From DASTCZ01 sp963704455 (GTDB taxonomy: Bacteria > Acidobacteriota > Terriglobia > Acidiferrales > UBA7541): 64,000 nucleotides of DNA. Under the pieces are notes generated by a model. That model ran no database searches and was not told the DNA's origin. It saw only the letters and a program-made list of their open reading frames with translations. Every line of letters starts with the position of its first letter. The first letter of the stretch is position 1. Shown here one piece after another: positions 1 to 8,224 of this stretch. Both the position numbers and the translations under genes were made by a program. The stretch is from NCBI GenBank assembly GCA_963704455.1, contig OY969905.1:620001-684000 (forward strand), written 5' to 3'.

Positions 1-2
1 AA

Positions 3-320
3 GTGAACGCAATCGTAGTTCTAGTGACGTGCGCTTCATCAGCCGAATCCCGCCGCATCGCATCTTCGCTGGTAAAGAAGCGCCTCGCCGCCTGCGGCAA
101 CGTCTGCGGCTCTGCGATCAGCTCAATCTATCGTTGGAAAGGCAAGGTCGAGAAGGCAAGGGAAGTGCTGCTAATCCTGAAAACCACGCGGGAAGCTTTC
201 GCGAAGCTCGAACGCGAAATCCGCCGTCTCCACAGCTACAAAGTTCCTGAAATTATTGCGCTGCCCGTAGTTGCGGGATCGCGAGCCTACCTGAATTGGG
301 TGAACGAGAGCGTCGAATAA
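3..320 (+). CDS. cutA: CutA-type divalent cation tolerance protein
   Basis: A 105-residue protein of the CutA1 family, small cytosolic ferredoxin-like proteins that form trimers and are linked to divalent metal tolerance, though their biochemical role is unsettled. The N-terminal strand followed by a helix with the KKRLAACGNV segment, the central SSIYRWKGKV strand and the C-terminal VPEIIALPV and YLNWVNE segments match the family, as does the length. Translation starts at GTG very close to the window edge, so an earlier start outside the window cannot be excluded, but the product is already full length. The next gene runs convergently and ends 15 bases away. Confidence 0.93.
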   Translation: MNAIVVLVTCASSAESRRIASSLVKKRLAACGNVCGSAISSIYRWKGKVEKAREVLLILKTTREAFAKLEREIRRLHSYKVPEIIALPVVAGSRAYLNWVNESVE

Positions 321-335
321 TCCCCGCCGATATTG

Positions 336-1844
336 TTACTTCCCAGCCTTATCTCCAGCATGGAATTCCGTCCACGGACCAGCTTTCATGTCGCGCAGAA
401 TCGGCCGCTGCCATTCGAAATTCGGATGCGCTTTTAGGAATGGTTCCGCAAGGAAATCTTCGCCGCAAGGGTGTCCCGTGTGCGCAAAAAAGCTGAGCGA
501 TTCCGCCATGTGGCTGTCCATCGCTTTTCCCTGCACGGCGCCGCCGGGGTAGAAAGCGCCCCATTCCCATTGGGGTATGCCGCGCGACGACGTGTCGGTG
601 TGCCCGCAAAGAGTCCGCTCGTCCGGGTTGCGCTTGCCGAGAATTACATCGTCGTGGTCGCCAAGGAATCGTTGCGCGCTGGCAACATCAAGCTGCCCGC
701 GCGAGGCCTGCATGATCTGCTCCCAGCGTGCATGGCGCGCATTGGCTGAGCTCTTCGTATCCGAAGTCTTGAAATCCGTCTCTTCTGCCATGAGCTTCGG
801 ATCGCTGGGAAAATTCGAGCCGACGTAATAGCCATCCTTCGTCCGCCACACTTTATGGTCCTTCAATCCAAGTTCAAACTGCGCGATCTCTCCGGTCTTG
901 CGGTCGCCGAGCAGCCAATCGTTCGCGTACCCGCCGTTGTTTCCGTCGAGCATAATCCGCACGTAGTCGTCAATCGAAGTGGAATACTGCAGCGCCTTGC
1001 GCGCGCGAACAAATTCCGGCACTCCATTTGGATCGAATCCCTTGAATTGGGAAATCGTTGTTTCCGTAATCATGATCCCGCTGGAGTTCACGCCAAAGTC
1101 ATCATCGCTTGCGATTACGCCCGGGAAGCCGTCCATCATCATGCGGAACCCATTCTTCGGTTTGATGTCGAAAATAATTCGCCAGCGTTCGCCTTGCCAA
1201 TAGTCGGTCCAGTTGTTGTGCGCGATTACGATCCCGCCGGCCTTCGTGTAACTCCCGGTGGCTACAAACGCGCTGCAATTCCCCGGGCTGGTCAGGCGCG
1301 GCGCATTCTGCGCGTGCGTCTTTGTGTTGAGCCAGGGGACGTAGTAGCCGGGCACTTCCATAAACGCATTGAGCGCAACGACGTCCTCCAAGTCTGCTTC
1401 CACGCCCTTCGCGTGCAGTCCGTCCACAATTCCCTGCAACTCCTCGCGGTACTCCTGCTCGATGTGCGGCCAGAGGACTTCGCGCGAGGTCTTGCGGAAG
1501 AATTCCCAGTTACGCTTCGTTTGATGTGTTGCTCCGATGCGGTACGCGTTCAGCGCATCTGCAATTTCAGGCGCAAGCAAAACGCCGTGCTGATAGCCAA
1601 TCTCCGCGGGCGTTCCTTCCAGATGGACGTAAATCCATCCTCCTCGCTCGAATCGGTAGGCGCTTAAGAGGCGCGGGTCATCCGGCGCAGGATTGTGAAC
1701 AGCTTTTACTGTTCCCGGCGAAACGGCTGATTGCGACGCGGTTTGCGAATTGGCCCGCATCGAATCCTGGGGGACGACCAGCCACACCGCCGCCACGCAG
1801 ACCGCAATCGTTACAGTAATTGCAAGCCAACGATTCGTATGCAT
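336..1844 (-). CDS. Secreted C45/phospholipase B-like Ntn hydrolase
   Basis: A 502-residue exported protein of the Ntn-hydrolase superfamily that includes peptidase C45 acyltransferases and phospholipase B-like proteins. These cleave themselves to expose an N-terminal cysteine and then hydrolyse amide or ester bonds. The expected self-processing site is seen as GN-CSAFVATG, with the candidate nucleophile Cys190, followed by GGIVIAHNNWTDYW. Residues 1-25 form a signal peptide or anchor. The start at 1844 is chosen over an in-frame TTG at 1874 because GGAGG lies eight bases upstream and the signal peptide then begins cleanly. It follows the PLP-enzyme gene by 31 bases, so the two may be co-transcribed. 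The substrate cannot be told from sequence. Confidence 0.8.
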   Translation of the reverse strand: MHTNRWLAITVTIAVCVAAVWLVVPQDSMRANSQTASQSAVSPGTVKAVHNPAPDDPRLLSAYRFERGGWIYVHLEGTPAEIGYQHGVLLAPEIADALNAYRIGATHQTKRNWEFFRKTSREVLWPHIEQEYREELQGIVDGLHAKGVEADLEDVVALNAFMEVPGYYVPWLNTKTHAQNAPRLTSPGNCSAFVATGSYTKAGGIVIAHNNWTDYWQGERWRIIFDIKPKNGFRMMMDGFPGVIASDDDFGVNSSGIMITETTISQFKGFDPNGVPEFVRARKALQYSTSIDDYVRIMLDGNNGGYANDWLLGDRKTGEIAQFELGLKDHKVWRTKDGYYVGSNFPSDPKLMAEETDFKTSDTKSSANARHARWEQIMQASRGQLDVASAQRFLGDHDDVILGKRNPDERTLCGHTDTSSRGIPQWEWGAFYPGGAVQGKAMDSHMAESLSFFAHTGHPCGEDFLAEPFLKAHPNFEWQRPILRDMKAGPWTEFHAGDKAGK

Positions 1845-1875
1845 TAGGCCAACCTCCGCATCAAACTTTGGCAAA

Positions 1876-3015
1876 TCAAACTTTGGAAAGCGCGAAATCC
1901 AGATCCGCGATCAAGTCTTCGACGTCCTCAATGCCCACGGAGAGCCGCACAAGCCCGTCGGTGATACCAATTTGTTGGCGCATCTCCGCGGGAACGGAAG
2001 CGTGGGTCATCGTCGCGGGATGCGAGATGAGCGTCTCCACGCCGCCAAGACTTTCCGCCAGCGCGCAAAGCTTGACATGATTGAGCAGTTTTCTGCAGGC
2101 CTCGAATGAGCCGAGGTCAAATGACAGCATCGCTCCAAAGCCGCGCTGCTGCTTTTTCGCAACCGCGTGTTGCGGATGCGATGGCAATCCGGGGTAGAGA
2201 ACTCGCTTTACCTTCGGGTGCTCGGAGAGAAACTTCGCCACAGCCAGTCCGTTGGAATCATGCTTTGGCATCCGGACCGCGAGCGTCTTAATTCCGCGCG
2301 ACACAAGAAAGCAATCCATTGGCGCAAGACCGCTGCCCGCGGAGCGCTGCAGGAAATAAATTTTGTCGGCATCTGCCTGACGAGTCAGGATTACGACGCC
2401 GCCGGTGCAATCGCTGTGGCCGTTTAGATATTTCGTCATGGAATGAACCACGATATGCGCGCCGAGCTCGATGGGCCGCTGCAAATAAGGACTTAGAAAC
2501 GTGTTGTCTACGGCGAGGGTAATATTCCTTTCGCGCGCCAGCTTTGCCACTGCCGCGATGTCCGTGATGATCATCGTGGGATTCGTTGGCGTCTCCACAT
2601 ACAGCAGCTTCGTGTTTGGCCGGATCGCTTTGGAGACATTCTCGAGGCACGAGGTGTCGATAAAGCTGAATTCCATTCCGAATTGCACCAGGAATTGAGT
2701 TGTCAGGCGCACCACTCCGCCATAAACGGCTTGTGAAAGAATGGCATGGTCGCCGGGACGCAGCAGGCGAAATACCGCGTCAATTCCAGCCATGCCCGAC
2801 GAAAAAACATATGACGTCAATCCGCCTTCTAATTTGGCGACGCAGCGCTCCAAGGATTTGCGGTTGGGATGATTCGTCCGCGCGTAGTCATAGCCTTTGT
2901 TTTTACCGAGCTCCGTCTGCACGTAGGTTGAGGTCTGGTAGATTGGCGGAACGATGGATCCTGTTGAAGGGTCAGGCTCCTGCCCAACGTGGATAGCATC
3001 TGTCGCAAAACCCAT
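1876..3015 (-). CDS. Cystathionine gamma-synthase/lyase family PLP enzyme
   Basis: A 379-residue cytosolic enzyme of the Cys/Met metabolism PLP-dependent family, which interconverts cysteine, cystathionine and homocysteine or makes methionine precursors. Family signatures are the N-terminal ATDAIHVGQEPDPSTG, the YDYARTNHPNR segment, SSGMAGIDAV, and the PLP-binding lysine (Lys195) in VHSMTKYLNGHSD. The length is typical. The ATG at 3015 is preferred because GGGAGG sits just upstream; a longer reading frame starting at 3051 has no such site. Synthase, gamma-lyase and homocysteine-synthase activities cannot be separated from motifs alone, so no symbol is given. Confidence 0.9.
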   Translation of the reverse strand: MGFATDAIHVGQEPDPSTGSIVPPIYQTSTYVQTELGKNKGYDYARTNHPNRKSLERCVAKLEGGLTSYVFSSGMAGIDAVFRLLRPGDHAILSQAVYGGVVRLTTQFLVQFGMEFSFIDTSCLENVSKAIRPNTKLLYVETPTNPTMIITDIAAVAKLARERNITLAVDNTFLSPYLQRPIELGAHIVVHSMTKYLNGHSDCTGGVVILTRQADADKIYFLQRSAGSGLAPMDCFLVSRGIKTLAVRMPKHDSNGLAVAKFLSEHPKVKRVLYPGLPSHPQHAVAKKQQRGFGAMLSFDLGSFEACRKLLNHVKLCALAESLGGVETLISHPATMTHASVPAEMRQQIGITDGLVRLSVGIEDVEDLIADLDFALSKV

Positions 3016-3222
3016 GCGTTCCTCCCCTATGCTTGCCGCGGGCAATCTCACGGCGATTTATTTCTGATTGCAGAATGGCGCGGGCTGGCGTATGAGTAGG
3101 TGAGACTTTGCTGGGTCGCCGCCGTGTGCCGATTGAAGTTAGCGCAGCAGCGCCCGGCAGTCAATTCAACGCCAGGCCACCCGGCAACGCCGGAGAGCGT
3201 CAAAATGGTTGGAGGAGCCAGC

Positions 3223-3645
3223 GTGCGTTTCCATGCAGTCAGTTGCGTAAGGAAACTTTCCGCTGTGCTGTTTGCTGCCGCGTTTTTTGGATCAGTTCTT
3301 TTCGCGCAGGCCAAAGACCCGAATAAGGACAACCTGAAACCCGATTCCACCGCAACCACGCGCCTCCGTATTGAAGTCACCACCGGTGAGAAATCTTCGC
3401 CATTGGATATGGCCAGCGTATATATCCGTTACGACATTAAGCATCTGATGGGAAAGGACGAGCACATCGAGATGAATATCAAAACAAATCGGGAAGGCGT
3501 TGCCATCGCCGCTGATATTCCTCGCGGAAAGGTTCTTGTTCAGGTGGTGGCCGATGGTTGGAAATCATTTGGCAAATGGTATGACACGACAGAAAATGAG
3601 CAAACCATCAAGGTTCACCTCGAACGACCGCCAAAGTGGTTCTGA
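3223..3645 (+). CDS. Small secreted protein of unknown function
   Basis: A 140-residue protein with a clear signal peptide (hydrophobic LSAVLFAAAFFGSVLFAQA) followed by a mature part of about 110 residues that is probably all beta. The repeated VYIRYDIK, IKTNREGVAIAADIP and KVLVQVVADGWKSFG strands suggest a carboxypeptidase-regulatory or transthyretin-like sandwich, but I do not recognise a named family. GTG at 3223 is chosen as start because GGAGGA lies about six bases upstream; ATG at 3205 is the alternative. It is transcribed divergently from the PLP-enzyme gene. Confidence 0.7.
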   Translation: MRFHAVSCVRKLSAVLFAAAFFGSVLFAQAKDPNKDNLKPDSTATTRLRIEVTTGEKSSPLDMASVYIRYDIKHLMGKDEHIEMNIKTNREGVAIAADIPRGKVLVQVVADGWKSFGKWYDTTENEQTIKVHLERPPKWF

Positions 3646-3928
3646 GTATCTTTTCAAACCAAGTCCGTCGGTTTTATGAAGGTTTTTTCCCGAATTGATT
3701 CCCTAAGACCAGATTGGCATTCCAAATGCATGACTGAATGCGTGGAATTTGCACTGTTCTGGTGCAAACAGCTTTAAGTCATGCTGAGATTTGCCCTTAG
3801 CGGGTTTTCGAACGGCATTTCCACAAGGTTTTCAACAAATCTGTTGAAAACCCAGGTTCAGAGAGAAGTTTAGCGTCTTTTGACCGGCATCAATGCAGAT
3901 GTTAGATTAGCGAAGGGCATTCCGACAC
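3646..3928. promoter_or_regulatory. Gene-free stretch rich in inverted repeats
   Basis: No convincing gene on either strand. The stretch looks more AT-rich than its surroundings and holds three perfect inverted repeats: GCATTC/GAATGC (3717-3722 and 3736-3741), TTTGCAC/GTGCAAA (3748-3754 and 3762-3768) and GGTTTTCAACA/TGTTGAAAACC (3827-3837 and 3842-3852, four-base loop). Next to the last lies ATTTCCACA (3817-3825). These nine-mers resemble weak DnaA boxes, each with two mismatches to TTATCCACA. It probably contains the promoter of the downstream permease gene. A regulatory or replication-related role is inference. Confidence 0.4.
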
Positions 3929-5047
3929 ATGCCAGCGAAATCCTTCCATCGCATCACGCGTACCAAAATGGTTTGGAGCAACATGAAGGCGCGGCCGTTG
4001 CGTTCGCTCCTAAGCGTTGTTGCGGTTTCGCTACAAGTTATCCTCGTTCTGTTGATTGTGGGGCTTACCTCTGGCGTTCTCAAGGACCTAGGTGAACGTG
4101 CCGAAGGCGTGGGCGCGGATCTTTTTGTGCAGCCGCCGAATTCCTCAATCTTTTTCGCGCTTTCATCCGCGAACATGCAGGAGTCCATTGGCGAAAGAAT
4201 TGCAAAAATTGCCTCCGTTGACGAGGTTGCCGCGGTTCTTATCGTCATGGACACCCGCAATCTGAATGTTGTGTACGGCATTGACGAGCCGCGGTTCGAA
4301 GGACTGAGCAAGGGCTTCCAGTTTCTGGCGGGACACGGGCTCGAGCAGCCCGATGATGCACTCGCTGATGACCTCGTCGCGCAGGCGCGCCACCTGCACG
4401 TCGGGGACAGCATCGAGCTGATGCATCACACATTTCGCCTCGCGGGCATCGTCGTGCATGGGAAGGGAGCACGGTTTTTTGTTCAGCTGCGCACCGCTCA
4501 AGACGTTGCCGGCGCGGATAAACGAGTGTCGTTGTTTTACATCCGCAGCAAGGGTGACACGGAAGCGACCCGCTCCGAGTTGGTAACGATGCTGCCCGGC
4601 TACCGCATCCGCACGATGGCCGAATACATGACGCTCATGACCTCGTCAAATCTCCCTGAGCTGACGCCGTTCATCCGGTCTTTCGTGATTCTCGGCACGG
4701 CCATCAGCTTCCTGGTGGTCCTTCTCACAATGCACACGATGGTGCTTGAGCGCACACGCGAAATCGGCATCCTGAAGGCGCTGGGCTCTTCACGGATGAG
4801 CATTCTGGGGTTGATTGAAGCGGAGGCTTCAATGATGGCGCTTCTCGGCGCCGCATTGGGGTTGATTATCACATTCGGTGCTGTCGTGGTGCTTCGTTAC
4901 TACGCGCCGACGCTGCAGATTCGGATTGATGCTGCGTGGGTTGCGCGAGCCGTCTTTCTTGCGATCGCCGCTTCCAGTCTTGGAGCGTTGTATCCCGGAT
5001 ACCGCGCGGCGCAAGCCGATCCTATTGAGGCGCTTTCTTACGAGTAA
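3929..5047 (+). CDS. FtsX/MacB-type ABC transporter permease (orphan)
   Basis: A 372-residue inner-membrane protein with the FtsX-like permease layout: one N-terminal membrane helix (about residues 25-48), a soluble periplasmic domain of about 200 residues, then three C-terminal helices. The cytoplasmic coupling loop TREIGILKALGSSRMSI between the last helices is the family signature for docking to the ATPase, and the C-terminal GYRAAQADPIEALSYE is also typical. Such permeases work with a LolD/MacB-like ATPase to move lipoproteins or drugs or to transmit mechanical signals. No ATPase or adaptor gene is adjacent, which is unusual; the partner must be elsewhere. Confidence 0.88.
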   Translation: MPAKSFHRITRTKMVWSNMKARPLRSLLSVVAVSLQVILVLLIVGLTSGVLKDLGERAEGVGADLFVQPPNSSIFFALSSANMQESIGERIAKIASVDEVAAVLIVMDTRNLNVVYGIDEPRFEGLSKGFQFLAGHGLEQPDDALADDLVAQARHLHVGDSIELMHHTFRLAGIVVHGKGARFFVQLRTAQDVAGADKRVSLFYIRSKGDTEATRSELVTMLPGYRIRTMAEYMTLMTSSNLPELTPFIRSFVILGTAISFLVVLLTMHTMVLERTREIGILKALGSSRMSILGLIEAEASMMALLGAALGLIITFGAVVVLRYYAPTLQIRIDAAWVARAVFLAIAASSLGALYPGYRAAQADPIEALSYE

Positions 5048-5293
5048 GCGAAGCGGGATACGGCAGGATTCGCGGTACGGTTCAGAACGCGTAGTCCAGC
5101 AAAGTCGTTGCGCTCTTCCACCAGAACTGATAAAAAATAGATGAGGGGCGCCGTGTGCGTTGGCAAAAACGGCCGGCCCTAAACAAATTTGGGATTAAGC
5201 GGGAAATTACTCTGGCCTTGGAGACTCCGATTCCCGATTACGGAAGCGGTCTTGGCGGCCGGTGAAATTGGATTGGCTAGGAGGAAGACGACA

Positions 5294-6046
5294 ATGTTTA
5301 AGCGAGTGATTGGTATTTTCGCGGCAGTCATTTTGGTTGCTGGAGCCGCATTGGCGAATGATCCGTGGAAGGACAAGGATTTTGCGAACTGGGATGAGAA
5401 GGACGTGCAAAAAATATTGCAGGACTCTCCCTGGTCCCACAAGATTCAGTACGGCATGAATACAGGTGGACGGATGGAGGGAAATCTGACGGTCACCAGA
5501 CCGACAGATAACTCCGGCATGAGTAGCGGTGCCTCTGGCGAGACGACGACTGGGAGCAGGACCGCGAGGAACACTCCTGTGGAAGGTATGCCTTCGGCGG
5601 GTTCAGAGACAATTTTCGTTGTGAGTTGGTTCTCGTCCAGCACCATTCGCGAGGCCCTGGCTCGTCACAGGGAACTGGCAGGGGCTTCGGCGGATGAAAC
5701 GCGAAAAGGGCTAGACACGGTTTCCGATACCTACCAAATTATGGTGCAGAGCCAGAACATGAGGGCGTTTGCCCGGTCCACTGAGGACGAACTCAAAGCG
5801 CAAGCCTTCATCGTTTTGAAAGACACGAAGGCCAAGATCGCTCCATCTCGCGTCGCAATTCAAAGAACCCAGACGGGCCAACCCGCCGTTCTCTTTTTTA
5901 TCTTTGACAAGAAGACGGCCACGGGCGAGCCACCATTTGCGCCGGACGAAAAGGGCGTAGATTTTACGTTCCAGGCTGGGAAGACTGCGCTCAAGGTCAG
6001 TTTTGACTTTAAACAAATGCAGAACAAGCAGGGCCTCGATCTTTAG
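5294..6046 (+). CDS. Secreted protein of unknown function
   Basis: A 250-residue protein with a signal peptide (KRVIGIFAAVILVAGAALA). The mature N-terminus is short, acidic and aromatic (WKDKDFANWDEKDVQKIL) and is followed by a Ser/Thr/Gly-rich linker around residues 60-95. The C-terminal 150 residues look like a mixed alpha/beta domain ending in a strand rich in Phe and Lys. I do not recognise the family. The start is fixed by AGGAGG nine bases upstream; longer in-frame readings lack a site. It lies 50 bases before another secreted-protein gene and both end at a shared terminator, so the two probably form one transcript. Confidence 0.75.
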   Translation: MFKRVIGIFAAVILVAGAALANDPWKDKDFANWDEKDVQKILQDSPWSHKIQYGMNTGGRMEGNLTVTRPTDNSGMSSGASGETTTGSRTARNTPVEGMPSAGSETIFVVSWFSSSTIREALARHRELAGASADETRKGLDTVSDTYQIMVQSQNMRAFARSTEDELKAQAFIVLKDTKAKIAPSRVAIQRTQTGQPAVLFFIFDKKTATGEPPFAPDEKGVDFTFQAGKTALKVSFDFKQMQNKQGLDL

Positions 6047-6096
6047 AGCGCCCATTTTCTGAGACAAGAGGTCTTCAAATCCAGGCGGAGGACTGA

Positions 6097-6792
6097 ATGA
6101 GGAAAATCGCAGGTGGTCTGTTTATGGCGGGGCTCGTCTTGGCCGCGGCTCCTTTGCTGGGACAGCGTGGCGGCATGGGGATGGGGATGGCGCCGCCCAC
6201 TTTCAACGGGATCTGGAATCCGATTGTTGGCGCGGGCTCGGCCTACGAAATGGTCCAGAAGGACGGCACAAAGCAAGAGATGCAGATTGCCATCGTCAAG
6301 AAGGAAACTGTTGACGGCAAAGACGGCTTCTGGCTCGAATTCCTGATGGACTCGAAAGACGGACAGACGGCGATGCAGCAACTGATGCTGAAAGACGGCG
6401 AGCAAGTTACCGTATCCAAGATGGTTGTGCAGACCCCCGGACAGCCGCCGATGGAAATATCAATGCAGATGATGGGAATGATGGCAGGCAGAGGCGGTGG
6501 AATGGCCCCACCGGCGAAAGCATTTGCCGACGCGCGCGCCAATTCCGAGCGTGTCGGCAACGAAAGCATCACCACTCCTGCCGGCACGTTTGACTGCGAA
6601 CACTTCCGCCAGAAGGACGGCTCGGGCGATTTCTGGATTTCTCCGAAAGTGTATCCGTGGGCGGTGGTCAAGGCTACGGGGACAAACGGCAACATGCTGC
6701 TCATCAAGGTGATCACCGACGCAAAATCGCACATCACCGGCACTCCTATAAAAATGGAAGACATGATGCGCGGTCGCGGACCGGGCCTGTAG
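6097..6792 (+). CDS. Secreted Met/Gly-rich protein of unknown function
   Basis: A 231-residue exported protein. A signal peptide (GGLFMAGLVLAAAPLLG) is followed by a Gly-Met-rich stretch (GGMGMGMAP) and a second one (MQMMGMMAGRGGGMAP) in mid-protein. The C-terminal part contains TPAGTFDCEHFRQKDG, a pattern seen in periplasmic proteins that measure or carry a lipid or sugar moiety, but the family is not certain. The Met-rich stretches could bind copper, which is only a guess. It is the last gene before the terminator at 6858. Confidence 0.72.
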   Translation: MRKIAGGLFMAGLVLAAAPLLGQRGGMGMGMAPPTFNGIWNPIVGAGSAYEMVQKDGTKQEMQIAIVKKETVDGKDGFWLEFLMDSKDGQTAMQQLMLKDGEQVTVSKMVVQTPGQPPMEISMQMMGMMAGRGGGMAPPAKAFADARANSERVGNESITTPAGTFDCEHFRQKDGSGDFWISPKVYPWAVVKATGTNGNMLLIKVITDAKSHITGTPIKMEDMMRGRGPGL

Positions 6793-6857
6793 CATTCTGT
6801 TGGAGGAAGATTGCACAAGGTTTCGAACGAACTGAGACTCAGCTATATCTAGTAATG

Positions 6858-6889
6858 GGCGTCCGCCATTGCGGACGCCTTTTTGTTTT
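6858..6889 (+). terminator. Rho-independent terminator
   Basis: A perfect nine-base-pair stem, GGCGTCCGC/GCGGACGCC (6858-6866 and 6871-6879), with the tetraloop CATT is followed by a run of T residues interrupted by one G. It lies 65 bases after the stop of the Met/Gly-rich secreted protein and closes that transcript. Confidence 0.9.
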
Positions 6890-6939
6890 GCGCTGTGCCC
6901 GCAAGGATGGATGGGCGCGCGCGACCTGGGTGACACCAT

Positions 6940-7704
6940 ATGGCGCCAGCCGAAGACAAGTTTTACCGCGCACGGATCGTCGAGCGCGCAGATTTCTCCG
7001 AGGACCTTTGGAAGATTCGCGTGGACCCCGGCGGCGACTTTCGCTACGCGCCCGGGCAGTACGCCACGCTCGGCTTCCAAGCGCCCGAGAAACACATCGA
7101 GCGCGCGTACTCCATCGTTTCGTCTCCCTATGAAAAAGAGGTCGAGTTCTTCATCGAACTGGTCCCACAAGGCGAGCTGACTCCAAAGCTTTATCCATTG
7201 AAGGTCGGAGACACGCTCACATTCCGCAAAGTCGCCAAGGGCCGATTCATCCTCGATAAGAAGAGCGGACACACCAAACACCTGTTGCTTTGCACTGTCA
7301 CCGGAATTGCGCCGTTCGTGAGTTACGTGCGCACGTTGTTGCGCGATTTCAAAGAGGGCCAGTTTGGCGGCGAACACAAACTGTATCTCTTGAATGGCGC
7401 GAGCCGCTCGTGGGAATTCGGCTACCACGACGAGATGGAACGCGCCGCGAAGGAGGCTCCGTGGCTCACTTATGTCGCGACCATCAGCCGTCCGTGGGAG
7501 GACCCGAAGTGGACGGGTGAAACGGGCCGGGTGGATGATCTTGTCCGTAAATATACTGACGCGTGGGGCCTCTCCGGCAAGGACACCACGGCGTACCTCT
7601 GCGGGCACCCTACAATGATTGAAAACGGGAAGGGCATCCTCCACCGGCATGGATGGGAGAAGGGGTCCATGTTCGAGGAGGTCTATTTTATCCCTGGAAA
7701 GTAG
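6940..7704 (+). CDS. Ferredoxin--NADP+ reductase family flavoprotein
   Basis: A 254-residue cytosolic FAD enzyme that moves electrons between NADP(H) and ferredoxin or flavodoxin. The N-terminal beta-barrel carries the FAD-binding ERAYSIVSSPYE segment (the R-x-Y-S motif), and the nucleotide-binding half has TGIAPFVSYVRTLL and the conserved YLCGHPTMIENGKGIL near the C-terminus. Length matches bacterial Fpr-type enzymes. The last residues (EEVYFIPGK) end in neither Tyr nor Trp, as in other bacterial types. It stands alone after a terminator, with no ferredoxin gene close by. Confidence 0.9.
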   Translation: MAPAEDKFYRARIVERADFSEDLWKIRVDPGGDFRYAPGQYATLGFQAPEKHIERAYSIVSSPYEKEVEFFIELVPQGELTPKLYPLKVGDTLTFRKVAKGRFILDKKSGHTKHLLLCTVTGIAPFVSYVRTLLRDFKEGQFGGEHKLYLLNGASRSWEFGYHDEMERAAKEAPWLTYVATISRPWEDPKWTGETGRVDDLVRKYTDAWGLSGKDTTAYLCGHPTMIENGKGILHRHGWEKGSMFEEVYFIPGK

Positions 7705-8224
7705 TAGGTCTTGGCGCGCCTCGGCCTATTGTGATGCTTGGGCTATTTGCAGACATCCCTCACAATTGGATTCGCTAGGCGCCTGGAACCCGCATAAACA
7801 CTGGTGTGTGAGGGTGTGACGGATAAAAGTGCTTTGGGAAGAATGGGCCCGAACAGGCGATACTGCTGGAAATCTCCTAACCCTCAAGGTGTTACTTGAT
7901 CTGTCTCAAGTTGGTCTAATACAGGAGAGAATTCTGTCTTGCGCTACTTGAAATTGGTCATGCCTGTAAAAACACTCAAGAATTGCAGAAGCGCGTGGAC
8001 GAGCTATTCGGTCCCACCTCCGAAATAGCCGTCACATCCCTCACAAGCGTCACACTCCGCATAAACATTAGCGATTTGCGCTTAGCTATCCGCCACATTT
8101 AGGCATCCGAAAAGGAATTGTCAGCGTAGCTGCAGGGCAGGTAAATGGAAAGTTTCGGCGGGGGAAAGCGTGGAGGGGGCAAGGGCAGGTCACAGACCTG
8201 CCCCCATGGTGTGTCGATATCGAA
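7705..8224. other. Gene-poor stretch with a reading-frame remnant and short repeats
   Basis: No intact gene. From 7920 to 8099 one plus-strand frame stays open for 60 codons and reads like protein (LEIGHACKNTQELQKRVDEL) but has no plausible start, ending at TAG 8100-8102; it looks like a decayed gene end. Two short sequences occur twice in the same order: ACATCCCTCACAA at 7753-7765 and 8034-8046, and CGCATAAACA at 7791-7800 and 8058-8067. A GC-rich hairpin follows at 8183-8203. Confidence 0.4.
8183..8203. repeat. Short GC-rich hairpin, REP-like
   Basis: A perfect inverted repeat, GGGCAGGTC/GACCTGCCC, around ACA. It lies just beyond the stop of the minus-strand gene ending at 8225 and has no T-run on either strand, so it is not a standard terminator. 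Similar short palindromes occur at 27086, 38813 and 42454. Confidence 0.5.

Noticed and set aside
855..1667. 270-codon plus-strand frame opposite the C45-type hydrolase
   Set aside because: Antisense shadow in GC-rich sequence; no ribosome site and no family pattern, while the minus-strand frame has an Ntn active site and signal peptide.
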